From Embiotoca jacksoni (lineage: Eukaryota > Chordata > Actinopteri > Embiotocidae), in NCBI GenBank assembly GCA_022577435.1, contig JAKOON010000009.1:11616911-11680910 (forward strand): DNA of 64,000 bases. Reading direction: 5' to 3'. The notes beneath the pieces were generated by a model. The model did no database searches. It saw nothing but the letters and a program-made list of their open reading frames with translations, and had not been told where the DNA came from. Below, piece by piece: positions 37,381 through 48,250 of this stretch; position 1 is the first letter of the stretch; each line of letters opens with the position of its first letter. The position numbers and the translations under genes are program-made.

Positions 37381-39110
37381 AATTAATTTATCTGCAGTGT
37401 AAGGCGATGAACTCCTGTAATCCAAGATGAATGTAGGGCAGGTACAAACAGGATTATACAGCAGGTGAAGCATGCAAGCTCGATGCTTCATTCTCAACAT
37501 TTAAATTTTTTTTTTAGCTCCGGTTCCCTGATAACATCTCATATGGCCCTTGCTTTCTTTATATACCTTGCAATCAGACACGGTTGTCAGCACGCATATG
37601 CAGCAGGTTACATCTTAAACATTTCAAAAGCACCAAGGTCGAGTATGTCATGTTCTCTCTATTCAAACAAATCCGTCCTTTCACCACTTCACTTAATCTC
37701 AGTGTGCACAGAAAAAGCCTCCCAACACGCCTGCGGGACACCAAGACTTTGACATTACCCACATTACCACCGCGGGATTATTAAATTGCGGGATAACACG
37801 GCAATTTAATAATCCGCAGCAAAAAAAAATCTGAGGAATGAAGATGTCTCGTATAATCTAACCCGAGGTTTTTAAGACCGCGGGGAAGCAACTAACATCA
37901 TTGCAGAGCATGTATGTCTTTGTAGTGGCACTCAAAGGCGATTAGAAAAGGTATAGGATCTGGTTTCTCTTCTGCGTGTCCAAGTGGAACACGGGCAGGG
38001 GAATTGGCCACAATGTTAGATCACTGAGGGGTGACCAAGGTGTGCTCACCCACCCCCTCCCCCCCTGCGAGGTCTGCAAAGGCCACTGTGGTCCTAAAAT
38101 GCAGAATTATCAAAGGCGAATACAATCATTTATCAACGTCATTCGACACAAAAGAGCATTCAGAAGAAGCTCTTACCTGCAGCCCTCCTGAAGGCAAATA
38201 AGTATTCTGATTTCAAAAACTAAAATTCTTTTTAAGAAGCCTGGAATGATAAAACCAATCCATGTGGGTGCCTTCGGCTCTCATCCCTGCCTCTGTGCTC
38301 CTCTCTTGGTCCGCTGCTGTAAAATGATTATCCGGCTGGGTTGTGCACTTTTAAATCCCACAAAGTAAATAACAACCGTAGCTGACGATAATAGCAAGGT
38401 ACCAAGTTCTTGTTACAGAAAAGGAGAAAATTGAAACTAAACGCTGCATTTAGACAACCATTTTTGATAAGAGGATAATTGAGGCCACACTGGCGTATAA
38501 TTAGGGGATAATTTATGCTATATCCACTTTTATTCCACCCTCCCAAAATAAATCCAGTCCATAATCATTACAGGCGAATTGTTCTTAATTTTATAGCTGC
38601 AATTTGAGTAAAGTGTGGCCGCTAATCAAATAGGTTTTCCTAGTAACTTGATTGCAACCGTAATTATTTTTCGTCGCCTTTTTTTTTTTTTTTTTTTTTT
38701 TGGTAAAATCTCTAAATTGCGATAAAAGAAATATGCTGAAAGTGATGGTTGGAATACCTCTTGCAATGAGCGGAAATAGCATTTTAGTCTTATTTGCGAA
38801 TCGAACATCGCAGCCCTCCGAGACAAACTGTATAATTTACATATATTGAGGACCCTATCAGGCCTCATATTACAACAGGAATAAAAGACACTGTCAGTTT
38901 TTCTGGGTATCCACCCTTCTATCTGCTAAATAACCTATTGTACCTCAGGCATATTGTTATTTGATGTGTCACATGCGCTGTATTTTGAATTGTCATGAGG
39001 ATCTTTAATCATATGGTCAGTAGCCCCAGGAAAAATGAACGGTTATAATATAGGTTACTTTCAGAGCGGAGGGGTTTTTAAAGAGGGGGACAGCTCATTA
39101 GGTGACATCA
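37381..39110. other. Upstream region of dlx6a with scattered unique blocks and a hairpin
   Basis: Blocks such as 38450-38580 (GAGGATAATTGAGGCC, GGCGTATAATTAGGGGATAATTTATGC) and 38990-39110 (AATCATATGGTCAG, GCTCATTAGGTGACATC) are rich in homeodomain cores and may be promoter-proximal enhancers. A T tract lies at 38679-38701. No coding sequence. Confidence 0.35.
37775..37815. repeat. Perfect inverted repeat, 15-bp arms, 11-nt loop
   Basis: GGATTATTAAATTGC (37775-37789) and GCAATTTAATAATCC (37801-37815) are exact reverse complements. AT-rich stem; not followed by a T run on either side, so no terminator meaning in this context. Confidence 0.9.
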
Positions 39111-39640
39111 AAGCAAATACTGCACTGCAAAAAAAAAAAAAAATCAAATTTAATCAGCTGATTTTTGTATATAAAAAAAGTGAAAGTCTACTTTTGTAAA
39201 TAGGAAAAAAAATTGAAGTTGTAACCCTAACCCTAACCCTTATTTTCACTTCTAAAGTTATTCCACCTGCTTCAGGGGTCTCGTTGACATAAAACTCATA
39301 ACTCCTCCAATTTTGTCACAAAATGTTGAAAAAAATTATCATTTAAAACCATTAGGATTAATCAATACTTAAAATATACATGATTATAAATTTGATTCAA
39401 ATGAATTTAATTTTTTTAAACATTATAATTGACTTGTAAAGGTTAATATTTTTTGCAATATAGGGCTAAATTGTAAAATGATTCAGTGGTTTAAAATCAG
39501 TAAAATCTAAATATTCCTGGTGTCTGCTATATGTTATTAGTTCCTTTCTGGGGAGGAAGACTGGAAGCCTGAAAAGGAAAAGAGGCACATATACACTGCT
39601 AGCTCATCAGACTATATCAAAGAGCACACTATGTTGCGCA
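39111..39640. other. AT-rich DNA with a short telomere-like motif
   Basis: Contains an A tract (39128-39141) and three CCCTAA units (39223-39241); otherwise AT-rich and featureless. Confidence 0.5.
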
Positions 39641-40170
39641 TCGTGCGTAATTTGGAGGTTTGGGTTAAAAAACAAAATCGACTCGGCAATTCCAAAGGAG
39701 CCGCTTTTACGTGTGAAGCTTGTCTGTAGGAATTAGGCGTCTTTCCCACCACATATTATTTCCCCCCATAGTTGTGGTGGGAGCTGGTAAGGTGGGTTAA
39801 CTCCAGCTCAAGTCTCCGTGAAGCGCAGAGCACTGATGACGTTGGGTTGGATGACCAATCGGGAGGCGCTGCCCTTTGGAGACAAACCATTTTACTTGTA
39901 GTGTCTGCATCAAGTCTGGAAGCAAGGGCTCAATTTTTACAGAATCCACCTTAAAATCTCTCCCTTAACTTATTCCTATCTTCCGCCACTTTGAGTGAGA
40001 ATATCACAGGACTAGGGGGGAAATAAAGACGCCTCTGGAAAATTCGGGTGTTAATAGGACAATATCTGTTCGCGGTGGAGAGGGGAGAGAGACAACAGCA
40101 CAGCGAGAGAGAGAAAACCGATTTGGTCTTGAGAGAGAGGGGGGTGAGTGCTCTCAAGGCAGAAAATTCG
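39641..40170 (+). promoter_or_regulatory. Probable dlx6a promoter and 5' UTR
   Basis: The 500 bp before the dlx6a start are unique and moderately GC-rich, with GAGAGAGAGA runs in the presumed 5' UTR (40084-40142). The dlx6a frame stays open upstream to an ATG at 40048, but the conserved MMTMTTMADG start at 40171 is preferred. No clear TATA box was found. Confidence 0.45.
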
Positions 40171-41866
40171 ATGATGACCATGACTACGATGGCTGACGGT
40201 CTGGAGGCTCAGGACTCGTCCAAGTCTGCTTTCATGGAGTTTGGACAGCAGTCGCACTCACAGCAGAGCTCCCCATCGATGGGCAGCGGCCACTACCCGC
40301 TGCACTGTCTCCACTCCGGCTCACACGCTCACCACCAGCACGACAACACCCCGTACCCCGGGACCAACACCTACAACAGGTCGTTAGCCTACCCCTACGT
40401 GAGCCACGCGCACCACAGCCCGTACCTGCCATCATATCACAACAACACGGGAGGACAGACAAGGTTAGACGGCGCAGGTAAGAGACCCCCTTTTCACCCA
40501 GCCAAGTGGAAAATGCACCGCGTCATGTCCATCCCCGGCGCCAGACAGTACCATTAGCGCATACCTTCTTTTAGGGTGACCCACAGTGGGGATCAAACCC
40601 CTCTCCCTGCCAATGTTGGTGTCATGCCCAAGTCACCGCGCGGCCACTCCAAGTTCGGGAATGATCTTTCAAGCGTAGGTGGGCGATTTCACCGAAGAAA
40701 ACCGTGCGTAAATGGTACCGGAATAATTCCAGATCCAGCCTACTGCCTTCTTTGCCTGTTTTGCCGTCCTGTTTAGCACTTCCCTCAGCTCCCACAAAAC
40801 CTGTTTAATGCCCGGGGTGGGATCATCTCGACCGTGCAATCCTCACCAACTACTCGTGGAAATTAGGCAGCCCGCACGCCTTGAATGTTGTAATTAGCAT
40901 TTAATTGACATGTCATTACCAGCAATATCCTAAATATGACAGCGTATGAGGATTGTGGCTGCCACGGCGCGTAAATGCAACGAGAGATGTCAACGTTTAT
41001 CAGCGTGAGTTTTCATTTTTAGACCCCTTCATTTTGCCGCTTCTGCATTTATCTCCACTCGCCGGGATATTCCAGCTGCCCCGGCACGCTGGTTGTAGGC
41101 TACACGTTCGTCCTGCAGTAAATGAACACATGTCTGGCTGTGGTTTTGAATAATAACATTGCTTGTTTTTGTTGCAGAGCAGCAGAAAACGACGGTGATT
41201 GAAAATGGGGAGATTCGTTTTAATGGGAAAGGCAAGAAGATTCGCAAACCTCGGACAATTTATTCCAGCTTGCAGCTTCAAGCACTGAACCACCGTTTCC
41301 AGCAAACACAGTACCTCGCTTTACCGGAGCGCGCCGAGCTGGCTGCCTCTCTAGGGCTGACACAAACGCAGGTATGAGGACAAAATCCGCTGCTTTACAT
41401 GTTTACATGACCTCTTGGACACTGTCAGTAATTATGTTAATTATAATAAACATTAGAGAATTATTTATCTTCATCATGTGTGCTTTTCAATGTTCTTTTT
41501 TTTGTATTCATGGTGTTTCTGTCATTAATACTTGCAATGCTGCATAAATAAAACGAACGTCCATACAGGCTCTTTAGCCACATGCCCTTCACTAATTGCA
41601 TGCACCCCTCTCCTCCACTCCCGCAGGTAAAGATTTGGTTCCAGAATAAGAGGTCAAAGTTCAAGAAGCTGCTGAAGCAAGGCGGCAACCCGCACGAGAG
41701 CGACCCTATCCCGGGCTCCATGTCCCTATCCCCGCGCTCCCCGACCATCCCTCCAATTTGGGACGTCTCGGCCTCTTCCAAAGGAGTAAACATGCCGGCC
41801 AACAGCTACATGCCCGGCTACTCTCACTGGTATTCCTCCCCACATCAAGACTCGATGCAGAGATAG
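40171..41866 (+). CDS. dlx6a: Homeobox transcription factor Dlx6a, complete, 3 exons
   Basis: Coding exons 40171-40477, 41178-41371 and 41627-41866 (stop TAG 41864-41866) total 741 nt, giving 246 aa. The protein begins MMTMTTMADGLEAQDSSKSA and continues with the Dlx6-typical FMEFGQQ, HYPLHCLHSGSHAH and SPYLPSYHNN segments. The homeodomain spans about residues 123-183: KIRKPRTIYSSLQLQALNHR in exon 2, then VKIWFQNKRSKFKKLLKQ in exon 3. The intron between LTQTQ and VKIW splits the homeobox at the position usual for Dlx genes. The tail reads SYMPGYSHWYSSPHQDSMQR and stops there, a few residues shorter than mammalian DLX6 (which adds PQMM), and it lacks the long Gln/Pro and His runs of mammals. 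Dlx6 is a nuclear activator of branchial-arch, otic, limb/fin and forebrain GABAergic programmes, co-expressed with its convergent partner dlx5a about 4.6 kb away. Splice sites are GT-AG and phases join. Confidence 0.97.
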
Positions 41867-42037
41867 ACTGTCTGGAGGCCTCCGGATCTCCGCCATGCAG
41901 TTTCCAACGTAGCCTAAATGCGATTTTTCCAGAGACTGGGTGCTGGAGAGGAAGGAGATATAAAACTATGCTGCTTCTCTTCTGCAGGATAAGACACAGC
42001 CAAGCCTCGGGTGTGATGACACAAACAAGGAAACTAA

Positions 42038-42075
<38 letters not shown>

Positions 42076-42420
42076 TAGCGTACATGGCTGTTCAGTGGGC
42101 TCGCATTTGTTATGCTTTCATTCATGTCAACAATTGACAATTGACAATATACCAAATATTATCAGTGACATTTGAGCCACTTTGGGCAAAGACTGTGTAC
42201 ACTCTCCATGCGCTGTGGCGCCCACAACCTTTTTTTTTTTTTTTTTTTTTTTTTTGCCATGGTGGACTCCTGATTGCATTTATTTTATTTTATTTTTTTT
42301 GGTTGTTTCTCTAACATGCAAAAACCAAGCAAATTGTCTGTCTGTAAATATAATCTGCGATTTTAGTTGTAAATACACTTTTTATGTTTTGTCAGATTGA
42401 GTAAACCGTGACTCAAAACA
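41867..42420 (+). other. dlx6a 3' UTR region with two long T tracts
   Basis: Follows the dlx6a stop codon. Contains T runs at 42040-42070 and 42230-42255 and TTTTATTTTATTTTTTTT at 42282-42300. No convincing AATAAA was found, so the poly(A) site is unplaced. Confidence 0.5.
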
Positions 42421-42441
42421 GATGCCTGCTGTTGCATGATT

Positions 42442-42445
<4 letters not shown>

Positions 42446-42486
<41 letters not shown>
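42446..42486. repeat. (TA)n microsatellite
   Basis: About 20 TA units downstream of dlx6a. Confidence 0.95.
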
Positions 42487-42489
<3 letters not shown>

Positions 42490-42799
42490 TTTCAGAGGCC
42501 TTTTTTATGCTGTATATTAGGCCAACATCACATTATAACAGGAATATTTCCCTCCACCCTGCTGCATAGAAGCTTCTAACAGATAATATGAGCAAAAGGT
42601 AATGACACTGCTCAGTGAAAAGCCCATTTCACCAGAGTAAACATTTAAAATATACCCAAGCTCTCAGTGCTTGATGAAGAACGCTACAGTATATAGATTT
42701 ATCAAATGCACTCAACACCAGAGGAAATTAACTTACCCTCCACCGCTGCTGTCTACATTCACATCGAAAGACATTTGCTCCAGGTCCAGCGTATCTTGT

Positions 42800-43260
42800 C
42801 ATTTCACCCTCAATTATTAGAAGTATTGACAAAATGTTTTCTCCCTTCCCTCCGTCCTAATGCAGGCCGTTAAATGCCAAGCTCCACGGGATCGATGGGG
42901 AACAAAGCAGCCAGCTGCAGTGGCGTTCAATATGAAGGAGATATTTGGGACAATTTGTGGGTTTTTATCCAAGTGAGGCTTTTTTTCCATTCTCATAAAT
43001 GCAGGCATAATTAGGGTAATTTTTGATGTAGCCCGCTGATTACAGCGTTTTTACCGTCAAAGATAATTACCTGTAATTTTCTACCACTTTTAATACTAAA
43101 AGGCATCTTTATTTGGATTTGAGGTAGCACAGATGGAACAAAAGAGAAAATTATTCGGTTATTCATATACAAATTGCTGAGAAGAGTGCGCGCTCGGGAT
43201 ATTATCTGAAATTACAACGCTGAAAAGCTTCATGCAGCTGTCAAGTCGCGGATGTCCCAC
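42800..43260. promoter_or_regulatory. Candidate dlx5a/dlx6a intergenic enhancer (I56ii-like position)
   Basis: Unique block in the dlx6a-dlx5a gap, 1 kb beyond the dlx6a stop. It has clustered homeodomain sites: CATAATTAGGGTAATTTTTG (43006-43025), CTGATTACAGCG, AGATAATTACCTGTAATTTTC (43061-43081) and GAGAAAATTATTCGGTTATTCATAT. Vertebrate Dlx5/6 pairs carry two deeply conserved intergenic enhancers, I56i and I56ii, that bind Dlx proteins and drive forebrain and arch expression. Which of the two this is cannot be settled without alignment; I infer I56ii from order. Confidence 0.55.
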
Positions 43261-43482
43261 TGGTGCACATTCAGCCTACCTGGGCCCCCAGGCTGGGGCC
43301 TATCTTTGCTCCTGGGCCAGGCTTCGGGCTGCAGGGAGCCCGAAGCAGCAGTGGAGTAAACATCAACAGAGCTCATAAATACACAGTTGGGCACATTCAG
43401 CTCCAAGAACTAATGCGTTTCATCATGTTTTGCAAATGCATAAAGGCTTTGATGAGCTAAATGAAATGAATCCCAGACTGAG

Positions 43483-43550
<68 letters not shown>

Positions 43551-43606
43551 CATACATACATACATACATACATACATACATACATACATACATACATACA
43601 TACATA
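43483..43606. repeat. Compound (GATA)n(CATA)n microsatellite
   Basis: About 17 GATA units (43483-43550) pass directly into about 14 CATA units (43551-43606). It lies between the two enhancer candidates. Confidence 0.97.
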
Positions 43607-43829
43607 GATGGGGGTAAAGTGCAACAGACTGGGGTGGGGATGCACGGAGAGATGTGTCACTTGCTCCCTGAGCTCTCACAGCACCTGATGCACTACAACA
43701 CACTTCTCACATAAAAGCTCCTGGACAACATTTAACACAACTTTCACTACATTAATTGTGGACCTCACCAGCGCCGAATCCAGCCTTGTAAGGACACCCA
43801 CAATGCAAATACTCTGACTAACAAATCAA

Positions 43830-44345
43830 AAATACATGCGATTTTTAGAATGATGCATTTCCCTATTTCTTTGCCCAAAGTCTTGACTAAACAATTAAGC
43901 TCAGAGCTTGTAGTGAAGAGTGAATTTAGAGTAAGGAGCGCGGTAACCTCCTCTAAGAGTGGAACTGGTAACAGAAAATATACTCTTCCTTACCTTTCTC
44001 GCTTCTCTAACATAGACTAACCAAAACGCGCTGCACGGTTTTTACTGCTGCGTGTTGAATAAGCAAATCCAGGTGGGAAGTGTTTGCACACCCCGGTAAG
44101 CTCTTATATATTGCCTGCAAAATTAGCTGTTATTACTGTCACTGTTTAGTGATGGCGAGCTTGAAAAAAAAAGCCCTCCGCAATCAGGAACCAAGCGCAT
44201 CTTTGCAAATTATAGGTAATTGTCAATGTCCAGATTATGATAATGGCGGCCCTAATCCTGGAAAATAATTATTGTGGAGTGTTACAGTTGAAGCTGTCCA
44301 GTAAAGCTAACTGTCATTATTTAGACTCGATTTGCAAAACGGGGG
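43830..44345. promoter_or_regulatory. Candidate dlx5a/dlx6a intergenic enhancer (I56i-like position)
   Basis: Unique block with CATCTTTGCAAATTATAGGTAATTGTCAATG (octamer-like plus two TAAT cores, 44199-44229), CAGATTATGATAATGGCGGCCC (44231-44252), CTGGAAAATAATTATTGTGG and AACTGTCATTATTTAG. The run of intact homeodomain and POU-type words over about 150 bp is the strongest regulatory texture in the window. By order, the element nearer dlx5 should be I56i, the enhancer overlapped by the Evf2/Dlx6os1 non-coding RNA in mammals. Identification is by position and motif content only. Confidence 0.6.
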
Positions 44346-44408
44346 GAAACTAGCTGAGTGGAAAATGTTCGGTTGGAAATAAACGGGGGCTCTCGATATA
44401 ATGGCACC

Positions 44409-44412
<4 letters not shown>

Positions 44413-44458
<46 letters not shown>

Positions 44459-44549
44459 GTGTGTCTGCGAGTGTGCATGTGTGAGAAAGAGAGTGAGTGA
44501 GTGAATGAGTGAATGAGTGAGTGAGAGAGAGAGAGAGAGAAAGTGTGTG

Positions 44550-44599
<50 letters not shown>

Positions 44600-44650
44600 C
44601 GTGAGAGAGAGAGAGAGTGAGTGAGTGAGTGAGAGAGAGAGAGACAGAGA
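44413..44650. repeat. Compound (TG)n/(GAGT)n/(GA)n microsatellite cluster
   Basis: TG runs at 44413-44464 and 44543-44601 alternate with GAGTGAGT and GAGAGA runs. The His-Thr/Leu-Ser frames on the minus strand are artefacts. Confidence 0.95.
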
Positions 44651-45049
44651 TACAGTAGCGATGTGTGTATAAGTGAGACAGAAACGTGTGCACGTCCGTG
44701 CATGACATTTTGCGCGCGCCAAAGTGGTCTTAATCGCGTGCACGTTCAATGTGAACATCTGAATTTCTCGAGTGACCATGTTTGCTCTGTAACGACGGGA
44801 CTACAGTTTACCATTCAGCAGAAATTAGACTGATAACAACAGAGGCCGCGGCGGCCAGTTTAGATGGAGAAGAGGATTTCCTGTGGCATTTTGCGTGTGC
44901 TTGTGTTCTGCAGGCTGCAATCAGGAAGATGTGTCAGGTGTAAATGGTAACATGCATGGGTCAGTGTATGGGTCAGATGCAGTATTGTTTAGTGTGTGTG
45001 TTTGACAGAGAGAGATGAAGAGGGAGGAACATGTTGCTTTGTAAAATCT

Positions 45050-45500
45050 CACTAAGGCCTGTATTTTTACGCATATGGCCGGGCAAATTCAATTAGGTAA
45101 ATTCTCAAATCCCCACAGCTGCATGGTTTGTTTAGCGGTTTTGCAGCGGCAGCGTTGGTATTACTGCCTGCTAATAACATGGCGAAATTGTGTGGGATTG
45201 TTCTGTCTTTCTTTCTTTAAAAAATGTTTTACCCGGAAGGTGGGCTGCGGCCGGGAGTGGCAGAGCTCTGGAGCCGGTCTACCCCCACAGGAATGCGGAT
45301 TGTCTCAGATCTCCGTGCCGCCCCCCTCGCCTCCTCTCTGCCATTCAAAGCGGCTAATTGTAGGGGACACAAAGCGAGAGCGACTGCAGACTGTCTGCTG
45401 CAAGGAGCAGGCATTTTTCCCTGCAGCCGAGCTGGAACCAACCGAAAGGCTTAATCAGGTTCTCCATTCAAATACAATATGAATTATAAAAAGGCGATCA
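45050..45500. promoter_or_regulatory. Third candidate regulatory block in the dlx6a-dlx5a gap
   Basis: Contains GGCAAATTCAATTAGGTAAATTC (45083-45105), CTGCCTGCTAATAACATGG and GCTTAATCAGGTTCTCC, with GC-average flanks. Unique and repeat-free, about 1 kb downstream of the dlx5a stop. No coding domain in the 135-codon frame over it. Confidence 0.35.
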
Positions 45501-45522
45501 TTATGGTGGTAATCAGAAGCAG

Positions 45523-45523
<1 letters not shown>

Positions 45524-45553
<30 letters not shown>
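45524..45553. repeat. (TAA)n microsatellite
   Basis: About ten TAA units. Confidence 0.95.
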
Positions 45554-46488
45554 GTGCTTATGCTTTGAAAAATAATGTGGAATTATGATTAAAAAAAAAT
45601 CTGGTTAATTTGAAAATAAGAATTATAATAGCAATAACATGATAAAACACCAATATATCTCCAGAAATTGGATTGCATTATGCTATCAAGGAGATAACTT
45701 CCATAAACACAATATAAAATGTGAGTATTATAATTATTTGATGCAAAATCACAACATTGTTATAGGATTAATCAATCCAATTCAAGAAACCCATGTTCAA
45801 TCAAAGTAACTGGAATTATTATGGTATGAGACTTACCATTGTATAGCCATATTTTCTCAAAAATGTCTTTACAAAGGTTTCTTCGGTCAAAATTTGTTTC
45901 TAGAATTCTTAATTTTGGTCCATTTATCGCAAATGTAGAAACTGGTGTGATCCAAAAAGAAAAGAAAAATCAGCAAATTCATCTCAAATAAGCAGGTTTA
46001 TCTAAGACAGGTATTAAATTTGTCCGCGGAAAATCTGCAGACATAAACGACACAGTCTTTAATAAAACAATGGATCATATAAATCTTGGAACACACCTAA
46101 ATCGCAGTTTTAATTGCAAACTTTTAAGATTAGATATTGATTATTCATCTCAATACCTCTCGCAGCAGAGGTTTACAACCTGGTGTGAAAATGTCACCTG
46201 AGGCTCACAAACATTATTTATGTCTGTGGGTCTTTGTCGTGATTTTCAGTGTAAATATCTGAGGTTTAAAATAATAAGAGACTGTAGTGAGGCGGGAGGT
46301 TTCAAAGTTCCATTGTCCATTTAAACGTTTAATAGTCTTCCAAAAAATGCAATAAATTACATGCACACATTTACACATTTTACACGTTTCTTCTATGACT
46401 GTCATCAAATACATTGCATATTCCTCTGAAATTTGACCACGAGTCCCATAGAAGGAGAAAAAAAATGGAAATGAACAACTGGGTTTTT
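45554..46488 (-). other. AT-rich dlx5a 3' flank / 3' UTR
   Basis: Directly downstream of the dlx5a stop on the minus strand. AT-rich; the 3' UTR must begin here but its end is not evident. Confidence 0.45.
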
Positions 46489-47936
46489 TCAATATAACGT
46501 CCCCACTCCAAGAGCCAACGAGTGCTGTAACGAGTTAGGGGTCTGAAGGTGGGAAGTCATGGAGCTGCCGGCCGAGGTGTACCATGACCCCGTATTTTCC
46601 AAAAAGTTAGAAGCCGTCGTGTTGATGTTTTGGGGCTGTAGGCTGTGCGGCCTGGAGGGACCCTGCGTGTCCCAAACGGCCGGGGACTGTGGAGAGTTGC
46701 AGGCCATGGGGTCGCTGGAGCTGGGGCTGTGCTCTGGTGGAAGCTCGCCGTTTTTCATTATCTTCTTTATTTTCGATCTTCTGTTCTGGAACCAAATTTT
46801 GACCTGAAAAGAGACAAATACGGGGCTGTTAATACGCTGAACCTCAAAATGGACTAAAAAGACGCTGCGTAAATTTAGCGTAATTACGCACAAAACAAAG
46901 CTCGCCACAACAGTCATTATTTTATTTAAGTGGCATTTAAAACGACACAATTTCCCAATTTTCAGGTGAAAATAAGTTAAGACTGAGTTTTAAAAATCAC
47001 ACCTGTGTTTGCGTGAGTCCCAGCGAGGCAGCCAGCTCAGCTCTCTCTGGCAGCGCCAGGTATTGTGTGTTCTGAAATCGCCTCTGCAGGGCGGCCAGTT
47101 GGAAGCTGGAGTAAATTGTCCGAGGTTTTCTCACTTTCTTCGGCTTGCCATTCACCATCCTCACTTCAGGCTCGCTTATCTCTTTTTCTGTTAAAATAAC
47201 CAAAACAAGAATAGGCTAAAGCACGTGCGGCCTCAAAAAAATATATTTTTCTAGGTTATCGTCTGCATCCTTTAAAATCTAAAGAAAAAAAAAAAATCAG
47301 ATTTATGAACCAAAGTTGTCATTCCAGAAAAAAAGTAAAGTACACACATTTTTATAATATCTCAAAATGACCTTGAAAAAGGCATATTTAAATAAACAAA
47401 CATTTGTTGGTTATTCCATGGCTTCGGTTTTAAGTTGTACAATTCTAGATATTTTTTTTTTTTAAGTAGATGAAAAATCAGAAAAATGCGGAAATATAAT
47501 AAAATTGGATAGAAATTGGTTGGCAATTCGATTGACTGACAATACTTCTATTAAAATGAAAAACGTTCGGAACCGTACCTTGTGGACTCGGCTGGGCTTG
47601 CACTCTGCTGTAAGTCCCAGCATACTGGTGGTAGGCAGGGGTCGTGTACGAGCTGTAATCAGTGTAAGATTTTGTCGAGTAATTCCCAGCAGATCCGTTT
47701 ACACCCGGGTACTGGTACTGATAGGCATTCAGAGGCTTCCCGTACGAAGTGGAGGTGGGCGAGCAGTAACCGTGAGTGACTCCACCGGCGGGACTGTAGT
47801 ATCCAGAATCCGTGGCGGAGGACTCGGGTAAAGTAGGAGATTCCTGAGACGGATGATGCATGGTGGGGAGTTGAAAAGAGCTCTGGAATTCTGCAGGTTT
47901 CACACTCGGGATCCTCCGGTCGAAAACTCCAGTCAT
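46489..47936 (-). CDS. dlx5a: Homeobox transcription factor Dlx5a, complete, 3 exons
   Basis: Coding exons on the minus strand are 47579-47936, 47003-47187 and 46489-46803 (stop TGA 46489-46491), 858 nt giving 285 aa. The protein begins MTGVFDRRIPSVKPAEFQSS with the Dlx5 hallmarks HHPSQESPTLPESSATDSGY and YSPAGG, then a Tyr-rich activation region (QYQYPGVNGSAGNY, YTTPAYHQYAGTY). Exon 2 carries EPEVRMVNGKPKKVRKPRTI and most of the homeodomain (about residues 137-197). Exon 3 finishes it with VKIWFQNRRSKIKKIMKNGE and continues PPEHSPSSSDPMACNSPQSP, ending SLQHSLALGVGTLY. Helix 3 has QNRRSK where Dlx6a and mammalian DLX5 have QNKRSK, a conservative change. Dlx5 is a nuclear homeodomain activator for skull, ear, arch, fin and GABAergic interneuron development, and marks the neural plate border. 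It is transcribed towards dlx6a, with shared enhancers between the two 3' ends. Confidence 0.97.
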
Positions 47937-48250
47937 ACTTCGAGAGGGAACGCGTGGGTTTGTTTTCTTTAATTAGCAAAAAACGAGACTGTCTGACTCC
48001 AAAATGGTGTGAAAACTACACTGGCATTGTTGAAAGGCTCTCAGGCCGTCGGGCTCTGGTGAAGACTGCAGCCAGCCCCGCAGCAAAGACTTGGTTAAAT
48101 CCTAAATCGCGCTCTTACGCACTGCAGGGAGGATCTGGTTCCATTGGCCAAGGCGCACACAGACACAGCTACACCCAATTCACTCCGCCAGCTTTCTTAT
48201 AAGGGGGGAAACCACCCGGTCTATGTAGCTGCATTGTTGTGTTTTTATAC
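47937..48250 (-). promoter_or_regulatory. Probable dlx5a 5' UTR and promoter
   Basis: Upstream of the dlx5a ATG on the minus strand. CCCCTTATAAGAAAG (48193-48208) could serve as a TATA box about 265 bp before the start codon. A CCAAT motif (GGCCAATGG, 48142-48150) lies on the gene-proximal side of it, which is unusual, so the start-site assignment is weak. Confidence 0.4.

Noticed and set aside
37775..37815. Hairpin as a transcription terminator
   Set aside because: Intrinsic hairpin terminators are bacterial; there is no following U run and the genome is a vertebrate's.
40048..40170. N-terminal extension of dlx6a to the upstream in-frame ATG
   Set aside because: The open frame is real, but the conserved Dlx6 start MMTMTTMADG at 40171 fits the family, and the upstream part is a GAGA-rich 5' UTR.
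43830..44345. A microRNA gene in the enhancer-like block
   Set aside because: No stable 60-80-nt imperfect hairpin could be found by eye; the texture fits clustered transcription-factor sites better.
44307..44779. Overlapping minus-strand frames of 97-152 codons
   Set aside because: Translation of the TG/GA microsatellite cluster; all three frames are open, which is the signature of simple repeats, not a gene.
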